A stretch of 64,000 bases of DNA from Methanobacterium sp. (GTDB taxonomy: Archaea > Methanobacteriota > Methanobacteria > Methanobacteriales > Methanobacteriaceae): positions 945,869 through 1,009,868 of the forward strand of contig NZ_JBCFBO010000001.1 of assembly GCF_038562635.1 (NCBI RefSeq). The letters are read 5' to 3'. Shown in pieces: positions 35,616 through 43,446 of this stretch (position 1 is its first letter; every line of letters starts with the position of its first letter). Under the pieces are notes generated by a model, which saw only the letters and a program-made list of their open reading frames with translations, did no database searches and was not told the DNA's origin. The position numbers and the translations under genes are program-made.

Positions 35616-36578
35616 TTAACTTAATTCGGATAATCTCTTAATCCTTTTTACCATGTTTGGATGTGTTGAAAATATTTCCATTATTTTATCAGCTGTTTTT
35701 ACCCTTGTTTTGGTGTATTTAATCTGTGCAAGTTCGCTTTCACTTATGGTACCATCTTTGTCCAGGTCCATTGACCTTAGGTCATCTATCTCGTTCCTTG
35801 CATCTGAAATGTCATTTGCAAAAAATGCTTTTACACCTTCCACCTGTTTCAAGTCCTCTTTGCTGATCATTGCAGATCCATAAACTAACTTGTAAAGAGC
35901 ACTTGCAAGGTAATTTGGCTGGTTTCCCAGTTCAACACTTCCTGCATCGGCATAATACTCTCGAACACGAGATACAAATAATACTATAAGATTTCCAAGG
36001 AAATACGCAATTAAAGCCCCAATTCCAATTATGGCAGTGCCGTTGTCCCTACCTCCATCTGAAAATAATGTGCTGATGTATATCCAGTAACAGATAAGGG
36101 GCACAACACTGATTAAAGTCATGACCACCATATCCCTGTGATTTATATGGGACATTTCATGGCCTAAAACTGCTTTTAATTCATTTTCATTTAATAATTT
36201 GAGAATTCCACTTGTGACACATATGCGGCCATCTTTTTTGCTTTTTCCAAATGCAAATGCGTTTGGTATGTTAGTTTCAGAAATTCCAATTCGAGGTTTA
36301 GGGATATTTGCCCTAGCTGCTAAATCTTCTACCATTTGATGAAGTTTTGGGGCTTCTGCTTCTGATACGTATCTCACACCCATGGTAATCTCTACCATCT
36401 TTGGACCGATCATGTACTGAATAAAAGTCCAGAGCAATACAAAAATTCCAAAGGTTAAAGGCCTCCCATATCCAAAGTAAGTGCCTATTAAAGCTATTAT
36501 CACGTAAACCAGTGCAAAAAGCAGCGCTGTTGCAAGAATTAATCTGAGATTCAATTTCCATGTATTTGGGACTTTCAT
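35616..36578 (-). CDS. htpX: HtpX-type M48 zinc metalloprotease with EF-hand loop
   Basis: Membrane-integrated protease of 320 residues, likely acting on damaged membrane proteins. N-terminal transmembrane helices precede the zinc site HEMSH (140-144), with YYADAGSVE as the third-ligand region. Near the C terminus, residues 271-282 read DLDKDGTISESE, a perfect 12-residue EF-hand calcium loop, just before the final STHPNMVKRIKRL segment. I use ATG 36578, which has GGTG six bases upstream. An upstream GTG overlaps that site. Confidence 0.88.
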   Translation of the reverse strand: MKVPNTWKLNLRLILATALLFALVYVIIALIGTYFGYGRPLTFGIFVLLWTFIQYMIGPKMVEITMGVRYVSEAEAPKLHQMVEDLAARANIPKPRIGISETNIPNAFAFGKSKKDGRICVTSGILKLLNENELKAVLGHEMSHINHRDMVVMTLISVVPLICYWIYISTLFSDGGRDNGTAIIGIGALIAYFLGNLIVLFVSRVREYYADAGSVELGNQPNYLASALYKLVYGSAMISKEDLKQVEGVKAFFANDISDARNEIDDLRSMDLDKDGTISESELAQIKYTKTRVKTADKIMEIFSTHPNMVKRIKRLSELS

Positions 36579-36729
36579 TTTAAACACCAGATGTTTTAAT
36601 CTTAATAATTATCAATTTAAATTTAATCACTGACTTATAAATAATTTTGTAATTAATGCATTTATAATCCAAATTCAACATTTAACATCAATCAAAAATA
36701 AAAAATGATAAAAACAGCGGAGTGAAATA

Positions 36730-37730
36730 GTGCGAAATTTTAAAAAGTTTCAATATTCGGTAGTTGCTGGTTTCATTTTAGTAATCAGTTATATTGCTAT
36801 TTCAGTAATTCTAAGTAATAACCAATATCTTCAACAGACTATAACCGACATATCATCCATTTTAATAAATTTCACAGCAGCACTCTGCTTATTTTATGCT
36901 TCTTATAAATCAAAAATATATGGAAAGCAGATTCAGTATGCATGGCTGCTGCTTGCACTGGTTTAGCTTTTTTATGCTGCAGGAGATGCCACATGGACAT
37001 ATATCTAGTTATTTTTATATGAAGCCCCTTTTCCATCTTTAGCTGATGATTTATATCTCCGGTATTATGTGTTATTTGCAACAGGGCCCATACTACTTTC
37101 AAGACCTCTTATAAACACTGAAAGAATATATAAGACCATTCTTGATATTTGAATTATTTTAACATCAGCAGTGTTAATTTTCTGGACAACTTTAGCTTTA
37201 CCAATTACAACAAACAATTTTTTACCGTTATCTTTAACATTATACTATATAATTCGAGATTTCGTCCTTTTCTTCCTGGTACTCAATTTAATCTTGAGAC
37301 AGCCCACTAAAAAGGTGATATATCCCTTTTTGTTACTTATTGGAGGGATTTCTGCGTATATCATTACAGATACCATCTTTAGTTACTTCTTTTTAAATGG
37401 CAGTTATGCTTCAGGCAGTTTAATTGATACTGGTTGGATAATTGCCTTTATTTTAATTGGACTTGCGGGAATATTATATGGAAACAGAGCTAACATAGAA
37501 CATCCTGAAATTATACACAATATACGCCCTAAACATGTCATATCTTCATTCATACCCATAATATGGGAGGTAAAGCAATATTCATGCTGATTTGGGGATA
37601 CTATAATTTACCTTCTTCTAATTTTGATATTATTCAGTTAAAATTTGTAATTTTTATGATCCTTGTTTTAATTAGATACCTGCTATCTATTTTAGAAAAG
37701 AAAAGATTTTTTAAGACCTTAAAACAATAA
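36730..37730 (+). pseudogene. broken 7TM sensor membrane module (several stops and a frameshift)
   Basis: A hydrophobic reading frame begins at 36730 (GTG) and continues for about 290 codons in one frame, but is interrupted by TAG (36964-36966), TAG (37006-37008), TGA (37150-37152) and TGA (37588-37590). The last 50 codons (MLIWGYYNLPSSNFDIIQLK to TAA at 37728) are in a different frame, so there is also a frameshift near 37560. The segments match the seven-helix N-terminal module of methanobacterial PAS/histidine kinases (the GDATWTYI and PFPSLADDLYLRYY region). No kinase part remains. Confidence 0.75.
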
Positions 37731-38049
37731 ATAGCGCAATTGCAAGGTAAATAGCTACTCCAAGGCCAATAGAAACCCAAAAACCATATTTTGGAAGCAA
37801 ATAAAGGACACAAATTAAATATAAAATCCATACAGGAGTAAGAATAAGAAGTCCCGTTGTATATGAAGACACTGCATCCAAACCAGCCGCATAATATATT
37901 GTAAACAAAGTAAAAACCGTTGCAAATGGAAACATTGCAAAAAATGCCGCCAGTAAACCCTGTTTTTCACTTCCAAAGTAAGTGGCAATTGTGACAATGG
38001 ATCCTCCCAAAATAAAATAGACAGCATATTTTATAATTTCTCCAATCAT
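37711..38049 (-). CDS. small membrane protein, DUF3147-like
   Basis: A 112-residue integral membrane protein with about four transmembrane helices (GEIIKYAVYFILGGSIVTIA, then three more) and no charged loop of note. It resembles the DUF3147/GlpM-like group, but this is recognition by pattern only. The 3' end overlaps the tail of the pseudogene on the opposite strand by 20 bases. Confidence 0.65.
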   Translation of the reverse strand: MIGEIIKYAVYFILGGSIVTIATYFGSEKQGLLAAFFAMFPFATVFTLFTIYYAAGLDAVSSYTTGLLILTPVWILYLICVLYLLPKYGFWVSIGLGVAIYLAIALFIVLRS

Positions 38050-38191
38050 AAACTGACCTAAAAGTTCTGTTTATTAATTTTATATGATTGAAGTATTAAT
38101 TAAATATAGTTACATATTATTTATCTTAAAAATATCTTCCCTATATTGAATTATGCTCTAAAAAATACTCTACTAAAAAAGAAATAACTCA

Positions 38192-38806
38192 TTAAATTTG
38201 ATTTCTGGCCTTATACTTGTATACAAGATAGATTATTCCAGCTATAACTCCCATTACAACGATTACATCCATTATATGAAAATAACTTTTAATTGTATCC
38301 CACTTCGGGCCAAGCATAACTCCCATATAACCAAGTGCAAAAGCCCAAGGTAATGAACCAGCAAAAGTGTAAATTGAAAATTTTTTAATGTCCATTTCAG
38401 CTATTCCTGCAGGTAAAGAGATAAATGTACGTATACCTGGCAAAAATCTGCTTATAAAGACCGCCTCAGGACCATATTTTTCAAACCAGTGATCAGCTCG
38501 GTCAAGTGATTTGTAGCTTATGAAAACATACTTACCATATTTCTCCAGTAAAGGCCTTCCACCTTTTAAACCTATAAAATATGCGATTATGGATCCAGCT
38601 AAATTACCTAAAGCACCTACAACAGTTATTCCCCACAGAGTCATATCACCCTTAAATACTTCAAACCCTGCAAAAGGCATTATAATTTCACTTGGAATGG
38701 GAATGCATATACTCTCAAGAGTCATTGCTGCAAATACGCCACCATATCCAGAATAATGTATAAGATCGATGGTTGTCTGACTGATAAATTCGACTATACC
38801 AATCAT
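38192..38806 (-). CDS. DedA family membrane protein
   Basis: A 204-residue DedA/SNARE-associated (VTT) membrane protein. Family motifs include ESICIPIPSEIIMPFAGF, GALGNLAGSIIAYFIGLKGG and FISRFLPGIRTFISLPAGIA. Bacterial members flip or recycle lipid carriers. In an archaeon the likely partner is an isoprenoid lipid carrier, which is inference. It is divergent from the DUF368 gene next to it, another membrane protein linked to lipid-carrier handling in bacteria. Confidence 0.88.
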   Translation of the reverse strand: MIGIVEFISQTTIDLIHYSGYGGVFAAMTLESICIPIPSEIIMPFAGFEVFKGDMTLWGITVVGALGNLAGSIIAYFIGLKGGRPLLEKYGKYVFISYKSLDRADHWFEKYGPEAVFISRFLPGIRTFISLPAGIAEMDIKKFSIYTFAGSLPWAFALGYMGVMLGPKWDTIKSYFHIMDVIVVMGVIAGIIYLVYKYKARNQI

Positions 38807-38948
38807 AGGTTTAAAGAGTTGGTTGATTTGACATATAAAACTAGTTACGTCTTTTAAAAAGACAATAATATTATATAAAATAGATCACTATTATTCTATA
38901 AAATGTTCCAAATCTTATTTTAAGAATATAAAATTATTAGGTGTAAAA

Positions 38949-39836
38949 ATGAAACTTATTAAACTCAATATTGAAACTTTTCTTATATTCCTACGAGGAC
39001 TGTTCATGGGGTCCGCAGATATAATCCCCGGTGTTTCAGGGGGGACAATTGCATTAATTACAGGTATTTATGAAAGATTGGTACACGCAATAAGTCGTAT
39101 TAATTTTAAATTTGTATTATATCTATTTAAAGGAGATTTTAAAAGATTTAAGCAAAGTTTAGTCGAAGAAATAGATTTTGCATTATTTATTCCGCTACTT
39201 TTAGGTATTGGTATAGCAGTTCTTACAATGTCAAAGGTCATATCATTCCTTTTAGTTACTTATCCAGCAGCTACATTTGCATTTTTCTTTGGTTTAATAC
39301 TCGCATCTGCAATTTTTGTTTATAAACATGTGGATGAACTTAATCTAAAAAATATAGTCTTTTTAATTATTGGTTTTGTTTTTGCAATTATTTTTGTGGG
39401 ATTAAATCCAATTCAAGCCAATCACTCACTGCCTATCATTTTTATCTCAGGAGCTATAGCCATATGTGCAATGATATTGCCCGGGATCTCTGGTGCATTC
39501 ATGCTTCTCCTCTTAAACCAGTATGAATACATGATAAATGTCTTAAATCACATGCAGTTCGTTGAAATAATCACTTTTTGTCTTGGGGCTCTAATTGGAA
39601 TTCTCTCCTTTTCAAGGTTTTTAAATTACCTGTTAAACAACCACAAGTCAGTTACCATGGCATTCCTGGTTGGTTTAATGATCGGTACTCTCAGACTTCC
39701 TTATGAGAAAATAGCCTTTAGCACAGAATCCCCTATTGTTATCGTGGTCGTTGCAGTTATTGGATTTATTTTAGTGTTCTTATTAGAAAGACAGTTTGAA
39801 CATAAACCTCTTCCAGGTGCAACTAAACATAAATAA
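38949..39836 (+). CDS. DUF368 family membrane protein
   Basis: A 295-residue polytopic membrane protein. The hallmark GSADIIPGVSGGTIALITGIYERL lies near the N terminus, with a second related repeat, AMILPGISGAFMLLLLNQYEY, in the middle, about eight transmembrane helices and a short basic tail. DUF368 proteins have been tied to undecaprenyl phosphate recycling in bacteria. A role in the archaeal dolichyl carrier cycle is plausible. It neighbours DedA divergently. Confidence 0.88.
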   Translation: MKLIKLNIETFLIFLRGLFMGSADIIPGVSGGTIALITGIYERLVHAISRINFKFVLYLFKGDFKRFKQSLVEEIDFALFIPLLLGIGIAVLTMSKVISFLLVTYPAATFAFFFGLILASAIFVYKHVDELNLKNIVFLIIGFVFAIIFVGLNPIQANHSLPIIFISGAIAICAMILPGISGAFMLLLLNQYEYMINVLNHMQFVEIITFCLGALIGILSFSRFLNYLLNNHKSVTMAFLVGLMIGTLRLPYEKIAFSTESPIVIVVVAVIGFILVFLLERQFEHKPLPGATKHK

Positions 39837-39859
39837 ACGTTAATTTTTTTATGATCAAA

Positions 39860-39898
39860 AATTTGACAGCCTTCAAAAATCGTAGATTTTTGGGGGAT
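39860..39898. repeat. single triloop palindrome
   Basis: One isolated unit, CAAAAATC-gta-GATTTTTG, lies between the convergent DUF368 and GXGXG genes. It has the same 3-nt spacer as the large clusters and may serve as a bidirectional terminator here. Confidence 0.6.
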
Positions 39899-40822
39899 TT
39901 ACTCAAATTTTTTAAATTCCCGGGGATTAAATCCATATTTTAAAAGAGTATTGCTGTCTTCACTGCTAAGATTCTTTTCTTTAACTGGAGGTATCGGGCT
40001 TCCAGTTTTTGCAAAAACCACGCCGCTCTTTTTATTTGCCGCCAAAAATTTTCCTGCATTTCCATTTACAATTATAGACCCTTTAATCATATCTATAGCT
40101 GTAAAATCATCACAGTTACCATTTATAATTACAGTTCCTCCATTTAAGAGAGCTGCAGTGTTTTTTCCAGTATTTCCATTGATCCTTACAGTACCTTTTC
40201 TCATTAATATTCCTGTACTCAAGTCAACATTTCCATTTACAATTATCTCTTTATCCCCATCTAACCTTGAGCCTACAGTATCTCTGATCATTCCATCATC
40301 TATTATAATCCTTCTACCCTCTAACTGGTTTCCCTCAAGTTTATCTCCTTCCAAGCCGTTCATCATGATATCTGTAATGGATTTAAATTTTTTATATCCT
40401 TTCATATCTGATTTAACTTTAACCAGGTTACCAATGGGTTCCTTTACATTGCCTTTTACATAGATACTACCTTTAACCATGCTTATTCCCATTCGAGTAT
40501 CAACATCACCATCTACTATTATGTCTCCGACATCGATTTCTTTACCGGTTCCTCCAAAGAATTTTAAATCTGTGCCCATACTGGAACCTAATCTATGACC
40601 TGCATTTCCATTTATTTTAATATCGCCGCCATTTTTAAGATGGCCAACCATATCTCCGAATGTAATGTCAGTATCTACAATTTTCCACTCCGGAGCCAGT
40701 TTTTCCCCTTTATGCTGCCAGTAAAAGTTGTATGTAAAATCACCAAGACAGTCCACTGGTTCTGAAATATCTATTTCCAGAATGTCCCTTTTTTTCTCCT
40801 TTTTCCTACCAAAAAGATTCAT
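39899..40822 (-). CDS. GXGXG beta-helix protein (FwdC/GltB-alpha-like)
   Basis: A 307-residue protein built from repeated short turns of the type GDIKINGNAG, GSIYVKGNVKEPIG, GTVRINGNTG and GSIIVNGNAG. This is the right-handed beta-helix seen in FwdC (formylmethanofuran dehydrogenase subunit C) and the glutamate synthase alpha C-terminal domain. No other Fwd or glutamate synthase gene is nearby. The first 60 residues are not family-like. Its partner enzyme is unknown. Confidence 0.75.
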   Translation of the reverse strand: MNLFGRKKEKKRDILEIDISEPVDCLGDFTYNFYWQHKGEKLAPEWKIVDTDITFGDMVGHLKNGGDIKINGNAGHRLGSSMGTDLKFFGGTGKEIDVGDIIVDGDVDTRMGISMVKGSIYVKGNVKEPIGNLVKVKSDMKGYKKFKSITDIMMNGLEGDKLEGNQLEGRRIIIDDGMIRDTVGSRLDGDKEIIVNGNVDLSTGILMRKGTVRINGNTGKNTAALLNGGTVIINGNCDDFTAIDMIKGSIIVNGNAGKFLAANKKSGVVFAKTGSPIPPVKEKNLSSEDSNTLLKYGFNPREFKKFE

Positions 40823-40962
40823 GATATTCCCCTGAATAATTTTCTTTTTGAGTATTTAAAAAATTTTTTGTTTTATGCCCAAATTTAAGTCCTGAAAAAA
40901 AATATAATTACAATATTTAATATAACTCAAAATTAATAATACCCTTTAAAAAGGAGAAAACA

Positions 40963-41631
40963 ATGACAAGGGAACTGGTTAAATTCTTACAAAAAATCGG
41001 TGTTGATACCCGATTTGTCAGCATCATTGAAGATAAAGTATACATAAACAATTTAAAGTTTTCAAGATTTTCAAGGAAGAGAGAAGAACTGTTTAAAAAG
41101 AGTTTTCCTGAAGTGGATGTAATCAGGTCCAAAATATTTCAGAAGATCTGTATGAGGGCTTCTAGGAATCTTGCACATTGTATTCACCCTAAAGAGAAAA
41201 TTTTTTTAATTAAAGATGATGATCCGCGTAACTTTGCCCTTTATGTAATTTTAGAGCCTTATCAAAGGAAATATGGTATTGAACTTATTTTTGGCAGAAG
41301 TATGGATGAAGCAGAAAATTTAGATATTGACTCCATAGCATTACCCATTACACTAGACGATGAAGCCCAGAATATCCTTCAGTTAATGCTAGATAGTGAA
41401 AAAATAGAATTATTAAGTTCAAATGAAAGTTATAATGATAAAAAGTTGATCTACCCTTTAATAAATGTTCCAAAGTCATGGATATATTCATGGACTCAAA
41501 ATACAGCAAGTAGTGACTTAAATCAAAATTATGAATTTTCTGAAGAGTTATTGATATTTCTAGAAAGTTTAGTTCCCGATGTCAGGGAAAACATTTTAAA
41601 ATCAGCGTTATTTACATCCAGTAAAAGCTGA
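40963..41631 (+). CDS. protein of unknown function
   Basis: A 222-residue soluble protein with GGAG upstream of the ATG. The N-terminal part is very basic (NNLKFSRFSRKREELFKKSF). A middle alpha/beta part follows (EKIFLIKDDDPRNFALYVILEPYQRKYGIELIF), then an acidic C-terminal region. I do not recognise a nucleotide-binding loop or a family. The gene is divergent from the GXGXG gene and convergent with the regulator downstream. Confidence 0.65.
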   Translation: MTRELVKFLQKIGVDTRFVSIIEDKVYINNLKFSRFSRKREELFKKSFPEVDVIRSKIFQKICMRASRNLAHCIHPKEKIFLIKDDDPRNFALYVILEPYQRKYGIELIFGRSMDEAENLDIDSIALPITLDDEAQNILQLMLDSEKIELLSSNESYNDKKLIYPLINVPKSWIYSWTQNTASSDLNQNYEFSEELLIFLESLVPDVRENILKSALFTSSKS

Positions 41632-41641
41632 ATCATAGGTG

Positions 41642-42394
41642 TTACTGCCCTAAAACCGTTCCAATTTCACTTAACATTACTAAAAGTTTGTATCCTTTTT
41701 CAGTAAGCATATAATCTCCCCTCTCATGGCGTTGGAGGATCATATCATTATCAAGCAGTTTTTGAAGATGGAAAAGTAAATTGCCTCCCCGGAGTCCAGT
41801 AAGTTCGGAGAGTGATGAGAATGTTTTTGTTTCATTTGCCATTGATTTTAAAATTTGAAGCCTCTGCTTATTGGACAATGGTTCAAGAACATCTTTAACT
41901 ATTGATTCTTCACAAATTGAGGATATGCACTGTTTTTTCTCATTATCGGAACTGTAAATCCGAAGTGAACGCATCAAATTTACCTGTTTTTCAAAAAGAT
42001 CATCCACTTCTAAAAAACAGGTGTCACATTTTGCATAAGATGCACCCTCTCTTATTTTACTTAATTTAACCCTATTTTGATTTATAGAGTCCTCATGAAC
42101 ATCATCATCTGCCATAAGGCTTGTATTATCATACAGCAAATCGGTAAATATTTGTTTACATTTATCCCGCATGTCGCACTTATTTACCATGCCTTTTTCA
42201 AGACCTTTTTCAATATCATGGGTCACATATCCCATAATCGCGTTTAAAACGTCTTTTTTAGAATTTGCAAGGACTAAATCAAGATACTGCTGATTAGTGT
42301 TTTCCATGAGATTTTTAATATCTTTATGCATGGTTGCCAGCTTTGCCTTTATCTCGTTCATTTCCCTGTTATAAATTTCAGCCTCATTTAACAT
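41642..42394 (-). CDS. cysteine-rich winged-helix transcriptional regulator
   Basis: A 250-residue protein with a C-terminal ArsR-like winged helix (about 168-250, LSNKQRLQILKSMANE and LRGGNLLFHLQKLLDNDMI). The N-terminal 165 residues are helical and carry three cysteine pairs: C73/C79, C123/C126 and C156/C161. These suggest metal or Fe-S sensing, which is inferred. Two palindromes lie upstream of the gene and could be operator sites. Confidence 0.75.
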   Translation of the reverse strand: MLNEAEIYNREMNEIKAKLATMHKDIKNLMENTNQQYLDLVLANSKKDVLNAIMGYVTHDIEKGLEKGMVNKCDMRDKCKQIFTDLLYDNTSLMADDDVHEDSINQNRVKLSKIREGASYAKCDTCFLEVDDLFEKQVNLMRSLRIYSSDNEKKQCISSICEESIVKDVLEPLSNKQRLQILKSMANETKTFSSLSELTGLRGGNLLFHLQKLLDNDMILQRHERGDYMLTEKGYKLLVMLSEIGTVLGQ

Positions 42395-42465
42395 TGAAAT
42401 AAATTATATGGCTCACCATAATAAAGGTTTCTATCAAGACTTCCAAAGTTAGTTTAATGCATCAA

Positions 42466-42505
42466 AATGTAGTTAGTACATTCCCCTGACGGTTAAGTAT
42501 ATACT
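42466..42505. promoter_or_regulatory. two palindromes upstream of the regulator gene
   Basis: AATGTA-gttag-TACATT (42466-42482) and AGTATATACT (42496-42505) are perfect inverted repeats 70-110 bases upstream of the regulator start. Their spacers and sequence differ from the triloop family. Winged-helix dimers bind such sites, so autoregulation is possible. Confidence 0.35.
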
Positions 42506-42544
42506 GATAATACAGCAATATAAAAACTAATAAAGAAAAATAAA

Positions 42545-42990
42545 AGGTTGAAGGAAATGTTAGCAAAATCTAGATTTTGCTACAGCGAAAAACAAAGTTT
42601 TTCGCATGCTATCGAAATCTTAGATTTCGATGCTCTCAAACACTCCGTGTTTGGAGCCACGAAACTACGTTTCGTATGGCACCGAAAATCGTAGATTTTC
42701 GAGTGCTGTCAAAACTGTAAGTTTTGACGCGACAAACACATTGTATTTGTCAGCTATGCATTTCCTGAACACTTGAAATCTGTCAAAATTTTAATTTTGA
42801 CGCATCGAAAATTCATAGAATTTTCGAATGCTCTGATTTCAGTGCCCCGAACACTCCGTGTTCGAGGGCCAAAAAAATTAAAACTTGCAAAACTTAAGTT
42901 AGAAAAACAAAGTTTTTCTACGTCAAAAATCTTTGATTTTTGAAGTTTTGCGTCCCAAAAAAATCAAAGATTTTTTTGAGGAATTTTTTG
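42545..42990. repeat. triloop-palindrome cluster 7 (largest, about 15 units, nested)
   Basis: The whole gap before the flavin-binding gene is made of hairpins. Examples are CGAAAAAC-aaa-GTTTTTCG, CGAAATC-tta-GATTTCG, CAAACAC-tcc-GTGTTTG, ACGAAAC-tac-GTTTCGT, CGAAAATC-gta-GATTTTCG, TCAAAACT-gta-AGTTTTGA, CGAACAC-tcc-GTGTTCG and AGAAAAAC-aaa-GTTTTTCT. Some sit inside larger pairs: GAAATC at about 42776 with GATTTC at about 42835, and CAAAACTT near 42896 with AAGTTTTG near 42943. Spacers are 3 nt with few exceptions. Confidence 0.9.
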
Positions 42991-43001
42991 AAGGTGATTA
43001 A

Positions 43002-43400
43002 ATGGTAATGACAGAAGAAATGATGGACGCTATTGAAAAAGACAATGTAGTTTTCTTTGCAACTTCAACTGCAGACGGAACCCCTAATGTTGTCCCAATT
43101 GGATTTGCAAGGCCAATCGACAATAAAACAATAATGATTGTTGATAACTACATGAATAAAACTCACAAAAACCTTGAAAATAACCCAAAAGCAAGTTTAG
43201 TACTAAGAGATGCTTCAGCATGCCCTTACCAGTTTAAGGGAACTGCCGAAATAATTGAAGAAGGTAAATACTTCGATGAAGCGGTTGACTGGGCAAAAAG
43301 TGTTATGAGCAAACTTGCACCAAAAGCAGCGATCCTGTTAAAGGTAGAAGAGATTTATTCCGTTCAACCAGGTCCAGAAGCTGGTAAAAAAGTAGATTAA
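43002..43400 (+). CDS. pyridoxamine 5'-phosphate oxidase-like flavin-binding protein
   Basis: A 132-residue split-barrel protein of the PNPOx-like superfamily. It has VVFFATSTADGTPNVVPIGF near the N terminus and NNPKASLVLRD in the middle. Such small archaeal members bind FMN or F420 and the substrate is usually unknown. GGTGAT lies three bases before the first ATG. The mRNA leader would consist almost entirely of cluster 7 palindromes unless the promoter lies inside it. Confidence 0.82.
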   Translation: MVMTEEMMDAIEKDNVVFFATSTADGTPNVVPIGFARPIDNKTIMIVDNYMNKTHKNLENNPKASLVLRDASACPYQFKGTAEIIEEGKYFDEAVDWAKSVMSKLAPKAAILLKVEEIYSVQPGPEAGKKVD

Positions 43401-43431
43401 GAACGTTTATGTTCTTAATTTTTATTTTACA
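43397..43431 (+). terminator. hairpin terminator between convergent genes
   Basis: TTAAGAAC-gtttat-GTTCTTAA followed by TTTTTATTTT overlaps the stop of the flavin-binding gene. The 8-bp stem and U-tract are a good terminator. The rfcL gene ends just beyond on the other strand. Confidence 0.6.
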
Positions 43432-43446
43432 GTCCATTAAATTAAA

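Noticed and set aside
36730..37590. Pyrrolysine or selenocysteine read-through of the 7TM gene
   Set aside because: TAG and TGA both interrupt it and a frameshift follows, so recoding would have to be of three kinds. Decay is simpler.
42545..42990. Palindromes as ordinary intrinsic terminators
   Set aside because: There are far too many per gap, they occur within operons and upstream of genes, and most lack a U-tract.
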